Shown here: positions 55,223-62,883 of the stretch, in pieces
How positions within the stretch are numbered: the first letter of the stretch is position 1
Layout of the letters: each line of letters opens with the position of its first letter
Origin: Albidovulum marisflavi
GTDB lineage: Bacteria > Pseudomonadota > Alphaproteobacteria > Rhodobacterales > Rhodobacteraceae
Direction of reading: 5' to 3'
Assembly (NCBI RefSeq): GCF_025751435.1
Contig: NZ_JAOWKY010000001.1
Coordinates: 1,534,001-1,598,000 of the forward strand
DNA: 64,000 nt
Made by a program: the position numbers and the translations under genes
The notes under the pieces: generated by a model
Seen by the model: only the letters and a program-made list of their open reading frames with translations
Database searches by the model: none
What the model was told of the DNA's origin: nothing

Positions 55223-56170
55223 TCAGCGCCGGGAGCGAATACCCTCTCGGTATAGAACATACAGCCCGGCGCCGATGATCATCGAAATGCCAAGCCAGCC
55301 CTGGGCGTCGGGCAGATCGCGAAAGAAGACCCAGCCGAACATGACGCTCCAGATCATGGCGGTATATTCGAATGGCGCCACGACATTGGATTCTGCCACC
55401 CGGTAGGCCTGTGTCAGCAGTGTCAGGCCCGCCGCGGCGATGACGCCCGTGGAGACCATCAGCGCCGCATCGCGCAACGTCGGCGTGACCCAGCCGCGCG
55501 CCAGAAAGCCAAGCGTGGCATGACTTCCGCTTTGAAGGCTTCCGTCGTGAAAGACGGCTGCCAGAGCCAGCGCGCACCCCAGAAAGACGAGGTTGCCCCA
55601 GAACGCAAGCGCCGCCGCGCTGTGGCGCGTGCCCAAGTGGCGGGCGTGAACCATGGCGGCGGCATAGGTCAGGCCCGATCCGATCGCAAGCGCCGCCGCC
55701 CAGTCGAAAAGCTCTGACCCCGGCCGCAGCATGACGACCGCGCCAAGAAAGCCGATGGCGACGGCGGCCCAGCGACGCGGACCCACGTGTTCACGCAGGA
55801 TCAGCACGGAAAACAGCGTGATGAACAGGGGGGCGGTAAAATAAAGCGCTGCGGTGGTCGCAAGCGAAAGTGAGGCCAGGGCCAGATAGTAGCCGAAGTA
55901 GGCGCTACAGATCACGACCCCGCGCCAGAGCATGGCGGTCCAGCCCCGGCCAACCAGGCTGCGAAGCCCTCCGTTCATGATGACCAGGGCAAGAAGCAAG
56001 GGCGTTGCAGTCAGGCTGCGCAGCACCATGATCTCGTAGAGCGGGTAATCGCCGCTCAGAAGCTTGAGGATCAGGTCCTGTACCGAAAAGACCGAGATGC
56101 CCGCGACAAGATAGACGACACCCGCGGCGGAAGCATGGCCGGGCTGAAGGGTGGGAGCGGCGAAGGCCAT
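55223..56170 (-). CDS. EamA/DMT family transporter
   Basis: The 315-residue protein has ten membrane helices in two EamA repeats (VVYLVAGISVFSVQDLILKLL... and ALAFWGNLVFLGCALALAAVF...), the drug/metabolite transporter layout. The second repeat ends with the usual EYTAMIWSVMFGWVFFRDLPD. I chose the ATG at 56170 (MAFAAPTLQPGHASAAG) because the first helix follows closely; the frame runs on for 97 unrelated codons upstream. Substrate unknown; it converges with cysK. Confidence 0.85.
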   Translation of the reverse strand: MAFAAPTLQPGHASAAGVVYLVAGISVFSVQDLILKLLSGDYPLYEIMVLRSLTATPLLLALVIMNGGLRSLVGRGWTAMLWRGVVICSAYFGYYLALASLSLATTAALYFTAPLFITLFSVLILREHVGPRRWAAVAIGFLGAVVMLRPGSELFDWAAALAIGSGLTYAAAMVHARHLGTRHSAAALAFWGNLVFLGCALALAAVFHDGSLQSGSHATLGFLARGWVTPTLRDAALMVSTGVIAAAGLTLLTQAYRVAESNVVAPFEYTAMIWSVMFGWVFFRDLPDAQGWLGISMIIGAGLYVLYREGIRSRR

Positions 56171-56386
56171 GCGTCTACCTGTGCTGTTTGCACCCGGGTA
56201 GCGCGCTGCTGGCAAAGTGTCTTTCCCGCTGGCGACAGGCAGATGACGGGAACGGGCCACTGCAATGCGCCCGCGGCAAAGCGATTTCGTGTGGAATTTC
56301 GTCGGATTGTGTCTTGGAACAAATGCCCCCGATAGGCGGCTGCAACCAATCTGCGCCCCAATGGCATCTGGCCTTTGGGGCCATTT

Positions 56387-56415
56387 TTCCAACCATTCCA
56401 GGAATGTGCTATCCT
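56387..56415 (+). promoter_or_regulatory. Candidate promoter with palindromic operator
   Basis: A -10-like TATCCT (56410-56415) lies 36 bases before the SDR start, with a weak TTCCAA (56387-56392) 17 bases further upstream. The spacer carries the perfect 13-bp palindrome CATTCCAGGAATG (56394-56406), a good place for a repressor. Confidence 0.4.
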
Positions 56416-56450
56416 GACTTGGGGAGATCGAAACACCAGGGGCTTCATTC

Positions 56451-57155
56451 ATGAACGGCAAAGACCTATGCGCGATCGTCGGATTCGGGCCGGGCCTTGG
56501 CGCCGCTTATGCGCGTTGCTTCATGTCCGCTGGCTACGATCTTTCATTGCTTAGCCGCTCAGGCGCGAAGTTGGGTCGCCAGTCATCGACCAGCGACGTC
56601 CGGTGCTACTCTTGTGACGCTGGTGATCCCTCTGCGGTTCGCGCGGCCATCGAGCTGATCGAGGATCAGCAGGGGCCGATCTCCACGCTGATATACAACG
56701 CGGACATCGCCGCTTTCGGGGCGCTGGAAGAGGTGTCGGTGGACCGCTTTGAGCAAAGCTGGCGGGTGGGCGTGCTTGGGCTCTTCGTGGCGGCGCAGGT
56801 TCTTGGCCCCAGAATGGCAGAGCGCTCTGCAGGAAACATCATCGTGTCGGGCGCAACAGCATCGTTGCGCGGAAACGTCTGGACGACGGCATTCGCGCCA
56901 GCGAAAGCGGCGCAACGCATACTGGCGCAATCCTTGGCAAAGCAGCTTGGGCCGAAGGGCGTGCACGTCTCATACCTTGTGATCGATGGCGTGATCGACA
57001 CGGCGGACACGCGCGAGAATTTTGCGGCGGGCAAGCCGGACGAGTTTTTCCTTCAGCCCGACCGGATCGCGGAAGCCGCCCTGATGCTGGCGCGGCAGGA
57101 GCGCTCGGCCTGGACCTTCGAGATGGATCTGCGTCCGTTCGGGGAAAAGTGGTAA
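56451..57155 (+). CDS. SDR-family protein with Phe in place of the catalytic Tyr
   Basis: The 234-residue protein has a short-chain dehydrogenase fold with nucleotide motif AIVGFGPGLGAAYARCF, an NAG-like YNADIAAFGALEE near residue 83, and Ser in IIVSGATASLRG near residue 128. The YxxxK motif reads FAPAK, so the catalytic Tyr is Phe. The VHVSYLVIDGVID sequence matches the atypical SDR_c10 subgroup that shares this change. It may bind a nucleotide without classical dehydrogenase activity; function unknown. It converges with rplI. Confidence 0.82.
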   Translation: MNGKDLCAIVGFGPGLGAAYARCFMSAGYDLSLLSRSGAKLGRQSSTSDVRCYSCDAGDPSAVRAAIELIEDQQGPISTLIYNADIAAFGALEEVSVDRFEQSWRVGVLGLFVAAQVLGPRMAERSAGNIIVSGATASLRGNVWTTAFAPAKAAQRILAQSLAKQLGPKGVHVSYLVIDGVIDTADTRENFAAGKPDEFFLQPDRIAEAALMLARQERSAWTFEMDLRPFGEKW

Positions 57156-57207
57156 CGACAAGCGGCAAGTCCGCTCCGGGGACAAACCGCGAAGTCTTAA
57201 TGACAAA

Positions 57208-57245
57208 GAAAAACCGCGCCGGGCGAACCGGCGCGGTTTCGTTTT
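57208..57245. terminator. Bidirectional terminator between SDR and rplI
   Basis: AAACCGCGCCGG (57211-57222) pairs with CCGGCGCGGTTT (57228-57239) around a 5-nt loop. On the minus strand the stem is followed by T-rich sequence for the ribosomal operon, and on the plus strand by TTTCGTTTTT for the SDR gene. Confidence 0.85.
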
Positions 57246-57262
57246 TGGGAGATGTGGCCCGA

Positions 57263-57832
57263 TTACTCGTCGGAAGCGGCCGCGCCGACTTCGTCGAACA
57301 GTTCGGCGATCTCGAACTCGGCCGCAGCCTCGGCTTCCGCCGCCAGTTCCTGGATCGATTTGCCCGAAGCCTGCAGCTCGGCTTCTTCAGCCGAACGTGC
57401 GACGTTCACCGACACCGAGACCGAAACCTCGGGGTGCAGGATGACGGACACGTCGTGCAGGCCCAGTTCCTTGATCGGAGCGATGAGCGAGATCTGCTTG
57501 CGGTCGATCGAGAAGCCCGCCGCGGTGGCCGCGTCCGCGATGTCGCGGGGCGTGACCGAACCGTAAAGCGCACCGGCGTCGGAGGCCGAGCGAATCACGA
57601 TGTAGGACTGACCGTCCAGCTTTCCGGCCAGCGCCTCGGCTTCCTTGCGGGTTTCGAGGTTACGGGCTTCGAGCTGGGCTTTCTGGGCTTCGAAGTTCTT
57701 GATGTTGGCGTCGGAGGCGCGCAGCGCCTTGCCCTGCGGCAACAGGAAGTTGCGCGCGTAGCCGTCCTTGACCTTGACGACTTCGCCCATCTGGCCAAGC
57801 TTGGCCACGCGTTCCAGAAGGATGACTTGCAT
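57263..57832 (-). CDS. rplI: Ribosomal protein L9
   Basis: The 189-residue protein starts [21 protein letters not shown] and continues with [13 protein letters not shown], the L9 signature that binds 23S rRNA. It is about 40 residues longer than E. coli L9 because of an Ala/Glu-rich acidic C-terminal tail ([20 protein letters not shown]), a feature common in Rhodobacterales. It is the last gene of rpsF-rpsR-rplI and is followed by a strong terminator. Confidence 0.96.
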   Translation of the reverse strand: MQVILLERVAKLGQMGEVVKVKDGYARNFLLPQGKALRASDANIKNFEAQKAQLEARNLETRKEAEALAGKLDGQSYIVIRSASDAGALYGSVTPRDIADAATAAGFSIDRKQISLIAPIKELGLHDVSVILHPEVSVSVSVNVARSAEEAELQASGKSIQELAAEAEAAAEFEIAELFDEVGAAASDE

Positions 57833-57844
57833 GTGCCTCTCTCC

Positions 57845-58072
57845 TTACTTCACGGCATAGGGCAGAAGCGCGAGGAAGCGGGCGCGCTTGATGGCCTGCG
57901 CCAGTTCACGTTGCTTCTTCGCCGAAACGGCGGTGATGCGGGCCGGGACGATCTTGCCGCGCTCGGAGATGTAGCGCTGAAGCAGACGGACGTCCTTGTA
58001 GTCGATCTTCGGCGCATTCTCACCCGAGAACGGGCAGACCTTGCGGCGGCGGAAAAACGGTTTGTTCGCCAT
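57845..58072 (-). CDS. rpsR: Ribosomal protein S18
   Basis: The 75-residue basic protein has the S18 core [20 protein letters not shown] and [20 protein letters not shown]. It binds with S6 in the small-subunit platform. A CGGGCAGACCTT-like stretch near the N-terminus ([18 protein letters not shown]) is typical of alphaproteobacterial S18. It lies 28 bp after rpsF and 12 bp before rplI. Confidence 0.97.
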   Translation of the reverse strand: MANKPFFRRRKVCPFSGENAPKIDYKDVRLLQRYISERGKIVPARITAVSAKKQRELAQAIKRARFLALLPYAVK

Positions 58073-58100
58073 GTGTTAGGTTCCTTTCCTCAAGCCCGGA

Positions 58101-58472
58101 TCAACGACGCTCGCGGCGTTCGCCGCGCTCGGGACGGTCGCCACGATCGTCGCGCTTCTGCATCTGAACCGAGGGGCCATCTTCGTGGGCCTCGACGCGG
58201 ATCGACATCACGCGCATCACGTCGTCATGCAGACGGGCGAGACGCTCCATCTCCTGCACGGCGGCCGACGGCGCGTCGGTGCGCAGGAAGGCGTAGTGGC
58301 CCTTGCGGTTCTTGTTGATCTTGTAGGCCATCGTCTTGACGCCCCAGTACTCGGAAACGACGACCTTGCCGCCGTTGTCCGCGAGGACCGTGGAGAAGTG
58401 TTCGATGAGCCCTTCGGCCTGCGCGTTGGAAAGGTCCTGACGCGCGATGAGGACATGCTCGTACAGCGGCAT
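58101..58472 (-). CDS. rpsF: Ribosomal protein S6
   Basis: The 123-residue protein starts MPLYEHVLIARQDLSNAQAE and includes GVKTMAYKINKNRKGHYAFL, the S6 core, followed by a charged Arg/Asp/Gly-rich C-terminal tail (RDDRGDRPERGERRERR). I chose the ATG at 58472 because S6 proteins begin there; the open frame continues 14 codons upstream without homology. It is the first gene of the operon, behind the promoter at 58574-58601. Confidence 0.95.
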   Translation of the reverse strand: MPLYEHVLIARQDLSNAQAEGLIEHFSTVLADNGGKVVVSEYWGVKTMAYKINKNRKGHYAFLRTDAPSAAVQEMERLARLHDDVMRVMSIRVEAHEDGPSVQMQKRDDRGDRPERGERRERR

Positions 58473-58573
58473 GTATGCTCCTTTTTCGTCTCGGGCGGCT
58501 TCATAGGCGGGCAAACCCTCCGCGGCCCGCCACGAGAGGCTACGCCGGTTTCGTGAAAGCGGAAGGATGCGGC

Positions 58574-58601
58574 CTTATAGAGGAACATGCGCGGGATGCA
58601 A
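58574..58601 (-). promoter_or_regulatory. Promoter of rpsF-rpsR-rplI
   Basis: On the minus strand TTGCAT (-35, 58596-58601) and TATAAG (-10, 58574-58579) are separated by 16 bases, about 100 bases ahead of rpsF. This is a near-consensus sigma-70 promoter. Confidence 0.7.
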
Positions 58602-58617
58602 GCGGCGCGTCGCAGGG

Positions 58618-59439
58618 TCAATCCGATGGCGGTCTTGGCATGTCGATCGTTTCTTGGTCTGTGTCCAGCGGAACTTCGGCATCCTGCCCGGCAGGGGAGG
58701 CCGCGGACAGGTCTGGTTCCGGCGCCGTCTGCAGCTCGGCGCCGCCCTGGAAGTCGACGAAAGGGTCGGGGATTGGTTCGGGTGCCTGGCGCAGGCCATA
58801 GGCAAGGACGGCCATCCACAGAAGGGCGGCGATGCCAAGCGGCACCATCGGAAAGCCTGCAGGCGGGGCGTAGGGGCCGGCGCCGGTCGTGATCCGCGCA
58901 AGGGTGGCGTCCTGGTCCAGCACGGCGTGTCTCGCGGCGCCAATGATGTGCAGGGCGACCGCCGCGGCCAGCGTCCAGCCCGCGTAGAGATGCACGGTCT
59001 GGAAGATCAGCGAAAGCCGCTCGTCGGCCGGGACGCCGGGCAGCGACTGGCCGAACGGCCACAGGATCGGCGCGAAGCCCGGTGCGGAGGCGTGACGCAG
59101 CCAGCCCGATAGCGGCAAAAGGATCATCCCTCCCCACATGACAAGCTGCGTGGTTCGCGCCAGGAAGACTTCGGCCCGTCGCTCGGGGTGCAGGGGGCCC
59201 GGGTCCCTTGTGACGAGCCTTGCGATCATGTGCAAAAGGATCACGGCCAAGGCCGCGATGCCGAGGGTCTTGTGGAGGGAAAAGGCGGAAAAGATTCTTG
59301 CCACCTCTGCGTCGGTCGTGGCGGGCAGAGCGATCATGGTCACACCACGCAACGCGGCCGCGCCGATCAGGATCGCCGTGAGCCAGTGAAAGATCCGGAT
59401 CACGGGGCCGTACCCGTGCTGGCCATGGTAGCGTGGCAT
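58618..59439 (-). CDS. Cytochrome b561-like membrane protein with long soluble tail
   Basis: The 273-residue protein has four membrane helices with paired histidines that can bind two hemes: RIFHWLTAILIGAA near residue 16, HKTLGIAALAVILLHMIAR near residue 55, and HLYAGWTLAAAVALHIIGAARH near residue 146. After a fifth hydrophobic segment (MVPLGIAALLWMAVLAYGL) comes a Pro/Asp-rich hydrophilic tail of about 65 residues that is unusual for the family. It probably moves electrons between quinone and a periplasmic partner. The ATG at 59439 (MPRYHGQHGYGP) is chosen as the family-like start. Confidence 0.82.
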   Translation of the reverse strand: MPRYHGQHGYGPVIRIFHWLTAILIGAAALRGVTMIALPATTDAEVARIFSAFSLHKTLGIAALAVILLHMIARLVTRDPGPLHPERRAEVFLARTTQLVMWGGMILLPLSGWLRHASAPGFAPILWPFGQSLPGVPADERLSLIFQTVHLYAGWTLAAAVALHIIGAARHAVLDQDATLARITTGAGPYAPPAGFPMVPLGIAALLWMAVLAYGLRQAPEPIPDPFVDFQGGAELQTAPEPDLSAASPAGQDAEVPLDTDQETIDMPRPPSD

Positions 59440-59504
59440 CCAGACACCTCCTGCGTCGGGGCATGATGGCGACGGCGGCGGCTTTTGCCTAGCCCCGGGG
59501 CGCA

Positions 59505-59533
59505 TTGCGCGGCGCGCGCGCGCGCGCTATGCG
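59505..59533 (+). promoter_or_regulatory. Candidate fabD promoter with alternating GC spacer
   Basis: TTGCGC (59505-59510) and TATGCG (59528-59533) are 17 bases apart, 29 bases upstream of the fabD start. The spacer is almost entirely the alternating run (GC)8 at 59512-59527, which can adopt Z-DNA. Confidence 0.45.
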
Positions 59534-59562
59534 GGTATGAAACGGCGAATGAGGGGGACCAG

Positions 59563-60492
59563 ATGACGCGTGCGTTCGTTTTTCCGGGGCAGGGAGCACA
59601 GGTGACGGGCATGGGCAAGGCACTGGCCGATGCCTATCCTGCCGCAAAGGCAGTGTTCGACGAGGTCGATGAGGCCCTCGGTGAAAAGCTTTCGGCCCTG
59701 ATCTGGGAAGGGTCGCAGGAGGATCTGACGCTGACGCAGAACGCGCAGCCCGCGCTGATGGCGACATCGATCGCGGCGATGCGCGCGCTTGAGGCCGAGG
59801 GGATCGACGTGACCTCTGCGGCGTTCGTGGCGGGGCATTCGCTTGGAGAATACTCTGCGCTTTGCGCGGCGCGCGCGCTGAGCCTTGCGGATACCGCACG
59901 TCTGCTGCGGCTGCGCGGCAAGGCCATGCAGGAGGCCGTGCCCGTCGGCGTCGGCGCAATGGCTGCCCTTCTGGGGCTTGATTTCGATGCGGCCGCCAGC
60001 GTGGCCGCGGAGGCGGCCCAGGGAGAGGTCTGTCAGGCCGCGAACGACAACGACCCCGCGCAGGTCGTGGTCTCGGGCCACAAGGCCGCGGTCGAACGCG
60101 CAGTCGAGATCGCGAAGGCGAAGGGGGCGAAGCGGGCGCTGCTTCTGCCGGTCAGCGCGCCGTTCCATTGCGCGCTGATGGAACCCGCCGCCAAGGTCAT
60201 GGCAGAGGCGCTGGACGATGTGACGATCAATGAACCCGCGGTGCCGCTGGTCGCGAACGTGCGCGCGATTGCGGTGACCGATCCCGAGCTGATCCGCAGC
60301 CTGCTGGTCGAGCAGGTCACGGGGTCCGTCCGCTGGCGGGAGTCTGTTCAGTGGATGGCGAGGCAGGGCGTGAACTCATTCTGGGAAGTCGGTGCCGGAA
60401 AGGCGCTGTCGGGCATGATCCGCCGGATCGCCAAGGAAGCGGAGACGCGCGCGATCGGGACGCCAGAAGACGTGGCCGCGGCAAGGGGATAA
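59563..60492 (+). CDS. fabD: Malonyl-CoA:ACP transacylase
   Basis: The 309-residue enzyme loads malonate on ACP for fatty-acid synthesis. It starts MTRAFVFPGQGAQVTGMGKAL, has the nucleophile Ser in VAGHSLGEYSALCAA near residue 92, the Arg in LRLRGKAMQEAVP near residue 117 and the catalytic His in PVSAPFHCALM near residue 200. The start at 59563 follows GAGGGGGACCAG. It heads the fab cluster. Confidence 0.96.
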   Translation: MTRAFVFPGQGAQVTGMGKALADAYPAAKAVFDEVDEALGEKLSALIWEGSQEDLTLTQNAQPALMATSIAAMRALEAEGIDVTSAAFVAGHSLGEYSALCAARALSLADTARLLRLRGKAMQEAVPVGVGAMAALLGLDFDAAASVAAEAAQGEVCQAANDNDPAQVVVSGHKAAVERAVEIAKAKGAKRALLLPVSAPFHCALMEPAAKVMAEALDDVTINEPAVPLVANVRAIAVTDPELIRSLLVEQVTGSVRWRESVQWMARQGVNSFWEVGAGKALSGMIRRIAKEAETRAIGTPEDVAAARG

Positions 60493-60549
60493 GCTCCGCG
60501 CGCGCGATGCGGGCAGTGGGGATCTGGGATTAGAGGAATAGAGGGCGAC

Positions 60550-61287
60550 ATGTTCGATCTGACAGGAAAATCGGCGCTGGTAACGGGCGCATCGGGTGGC
60601 ATCGGCGGAGCGATCGCGCGGGCGCTGCATGGCGCGGGCGCGACCGTCACGCTGTCGGGCACGCGGCTTGAGCCGCTTCAGGCGCTGGCCGATGAACTTG
60701 GAGAGCGGGCGCACGTGCTGACCTGCAACCTGGCTGATGCCGCAGCGGTCGAGGCGCTGCCCAAGCAGGCCGTCGAGGCGATGGGATCGGTCGATATCCT
60801 CGTGAACAACGCCGGCATCACGCGTGACAACCTTTTCATGCGGATGTCGGACGAGGAATGGCGCGACGTTATCGAGGTCAATCTCACCTCGACCTTCCGG
60901 CTGTGCCGCGGTGTGCTGCGCGGCATGATGAAGGCGCGCTGGGGCCGTATCGTCAACATTTCGTCTGTCGTGGGCGCTACCGGCAACCCCGGGCAGGGCA
61001 ACTACGCGGCCGCCAAGGCGGGCATGGTCGGCATGTCGAAAAGCCTGGCCTACGAGGTTGCGAGCAGGGGAATCACCGTCAACTGCGTCGCACCCGGTTT
61101 CATCACCACGGCAATGACCGACAAGCTGAACGACGACCAGAAGGGCAAGATCCTTCAGCAGGTTCCCGCAGGGCGCATGGGAGATGCGGACGAGATCGGT
61201 GCGGCAGTGCTTTACCTTGCCAGTCCAGAGGCGGGATATGTCACGGGCACGACACTGCACGTCAATGGCGGCATGGCGATGATCTGA
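60550..61287 (+). CDS. fabG: 3-oxoacyl-ACP reductase
   Basis: The 245-residue SDR reduces 3-oxoacyl-ACP with NADPH. It has GKSALVTGASGGIGGAIARAL, NNAGITRDN near residue 86, Ser in IVNISSVVGATGNPGQ near residue 137 and YxxxK in NYAAAKAGMVG near residue 151, ending GTTLHVNGGMAMI. These are typical FabG features, and its place between fabD and acpP confirms the assignment. It follows fabD by 57 bp. Confidence 0.96.
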   Translation: MFDLTGKSALVTGASGGIGGAIARALHGAGATVTLSGTRLEPLQALADELGERAHVLTCNLADAAAVEALPKQAVEAMGSVDILVNNAGITRDNLFMRMSDEEWRDVIEVNLTSTFRLCRGVLRGMMKARWGRIVNISSVVGATGNPGQGNYAAAKAGMVGMSKSLAYEVASRGITVNCVAPGFITTAMTDKLNDDQKGKILQQVPAGRMGDADEIGAAVLYLASPEAGYVTGTTLHVNGGMAMI

Positions 61288-61316
61288 GCCGCACCATGGC
61301 GCGGTTGCGAAAGCGT

Positions 61317-61344
61317 TTGCCTCGTGCAAAGACTATGCTATAGG
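61317..61344 (+). promoter_or_regulatory. Candidate acpP promoter
   Basis: TTGCCT (61317-61322) and TATAGG (61339-61344) are separated by 16 bases, in the 179-bp gap between fabG and acpP. The roughly 120-nt leader that results contains no obvious small gene. Confidence 0.5.
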
Positions 61345-61466
61345 CGGCGCAGATTTGCCGGGGAGGCCAAGCTTTTACCGGCGGCTTTGTATTATGCAGG
61401 GCCAGAACCGCTCTGAACGAGCAAGGAAGCAAGGGCGGGGCAGTCCCGCGAAAATGAGGATTTGAC

Positions 61467-61700
61467 ATGAGCGACATCGCTGATCGCGTGAAGAAGATCG
61501 TCGTCGAGCACCTGGGCGTGGACGAGGACAAGGTGACCGAGAATGCGTCGTTCATCGACGATCTGGGCGCTGACAGCCTTGACACCGTGGAACTGGTCAT
61601 GGCGTTCGAGGAAGAGTTCGGCATCGAGATCCCCGATGACGCGGCCGAGACGATCCAGACCTTCGGCGATGCGGTGAAGTTCATCTCTGAAGCCGCCTGA
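61467..61700 (+). CDS. acpP: Acyl carrier protein
   Basis: The 77-residue acidic protein starts [19 protein letters not shown] and carries the phosphopantetheine serine in [20 protein letters not shown] (Ser37). It carries growing acyl chains. An ATGAGGATTTGAC ribosome binding region precedes the start, and a strong terminator follows, so it can be expressed apart from the rest of the fab cluster. Confidence 0.98.
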   Translation: MSDIADRVKKIVVEHLGVDEDKVTENASFIDDLGADSLDTVELVMAFEEEFGIEIPDDAAETIQTFGDAVKFISEAA

Positions 61701-61724
61701 TCGTCTTCGAAACAGTCTTTCTAG

Positions 61725-61754
61725 CGGCGCCCCACGGGGCGCCGTTTTTCTTTT
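61725..61754 (+). terminator. Rho-independent terminator of acpP
   Basis: CGGCGCCCC (61725-61733) pairs with GGGGCGCCG (61736-61744) and is followed by TTTTTCTTTT (61745-61754). Confidence 0.9.
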
Positions 61755-62040
61755 GGCCAGAGCCTTCGATCACCGAGGTCCGGGCCATGGCGCATTCTGG
61801 TCGCCACAAATGGATGTTGCCGCAAGCCGATGCCTGCAGGGGGATTCCGGATCTCGCAGGCGGCTGGAGGCCGCGAAGGCAGGTCCTGTTTTCAAGGACC
61901 TAGCATTGCAGCGACAATCTGCGCGCCAAGCAAATGCATTTGAGACTTTGGCGGGTTTCCTGTTAGGCTTGTCTTCAAGGAGCTCCAGGTCGCCATGGAT
62001 GATCCGTGGCCGGCTCAGGGAAAACACCAAGGAGGGCCCT
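61755..62040 (+). promoter_or_regulatory. Leader and promoter region of the HisA-like gene
   Basis: These 286 bases follow the acpP terminator. They include the inverted repeat AGGTCCT-GTTTTCA-AGGACCT (61881-61901) and, downstream of it, a possible promoter TTGAGA (61940-61945), 17-bp spacer, TTAGGC (61963-61968). AAGGAGGG (62030-62037) is a strong ribosome binding site. No gene is seen in the rest. Confidence 0.5.
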
Positions 62041-62784
62041 ATGATAATCTATCCGACGATCGAATTGCAGAACGGGCGCTGTGTGAGTCTTCCCAGGGGA
62101 AACATGTCCGAGGCGGCGATCTGGCATGTGGATCCTGTCGAGAAGGCACAGGAGTTCGCCCATGCAGGCGCCGAGTGGATGCATGTCACTGATTTCGACG
62201 CGGTTGCAGGCGACTCGCAGAACCGTGACCTCGTACTCCGGATCATCCGCGAGGCTGGCATCCCCGTGCAGCTGGGCGGCGGGTTTCGCTCGCGCGATCG
62301 GATCGAGGAATGGATCGACCTGGGCGCCGGGCGCATCGTCGTGGGCACGCTTGCGGCCCAGAACCCCCACCTGGTCAAGGAGCTGGCAAACCGGCATGTG
62401 GATCAGATCGTTCTGGCCGTTGATGTCTGGCAGGGGCAGGTGATGGTCGAGGGCTGGAAAGCGCAAAGCGCCTATACGGCCGAGGGTTTCATCAACGCGT
62501 TTGCGGATACGCCCTTTGCGGGAATCATCGTCACCGACATCGCGGCGGATATCGAGGGTGCGGATGCGGCCTTGGGCATGATCGAGGGCATCGCGCGTTC
62601 GACCCGCGTGCCGGTGATCGCCAGCGGAATCGTGCGGACGCTTGACGACATCTCTCGGCTTAAGCTGCTTGGAGACGTCTCTGGCGCGATCGTCGGGCGG
62701 GCGCTGTTCAACCGGACAGTTGACCTTGCCGAAGCGCTGGTCGAGGCGCGGCCCACGCGGCAACAGGCCGCGGAATTCATTTGA
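62041..62784 (+). CDS. HisA-like (beta/alpha)8 barrel paralogue, function unknown
   Basis: The 247-residue protein is homologous to phosphoribosylformimino-AICAR ribotide isomerase (HisA): MIIYPTIELQNGRCVSLPRG at the start, the first phosphate site VQLGGGFRSRDRI near residue 77, LAVDVWQGQVMVEGW near residue 128, IIVTDIAADIEGAD near residue 163 and the second phosphate site VIASGIVRTLDDI near residue 194. The catalytic Asp at the end of strand 1 (xDL in true HisA) is Glu here. It is not with other his genes but between acpP and fabF. It may have a changed substrate or be a regulator; a true hisA elsewhere is expected. Confidence 0.82.
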   Translation: MIIYPTIELQNGRCVSLPRGNMSEAAIWHVDPVEKAQEFAHAGAEWMHVTDFDAVAGDSQNRDLVLRIIREAGIPVQLGGGFRSRDRIEEWIDLGAGRIVVGTLAAQNPHLVKELANRHVDQIVLAVDVWQGQVMVEGWKAQSAYTAEGFINAFADTPFAGIIVTDIAADIEGADAALGMIEGIARSTRVPVIASGIVRTLDDISRLKLLGDVSGAIVGRALFNRTVDLAEALVEARPTRQQAAEFI

Positions 62785-62883
62785 GTGTCAGCTGGTTGGT
62801 GCCGGTTGGGGTGACGGGCCTTGCCCGTCCCTTCCAATGCCGTGTATCTAACCGCTGAAGCACGGCAAGAACGAGGACGGGCG

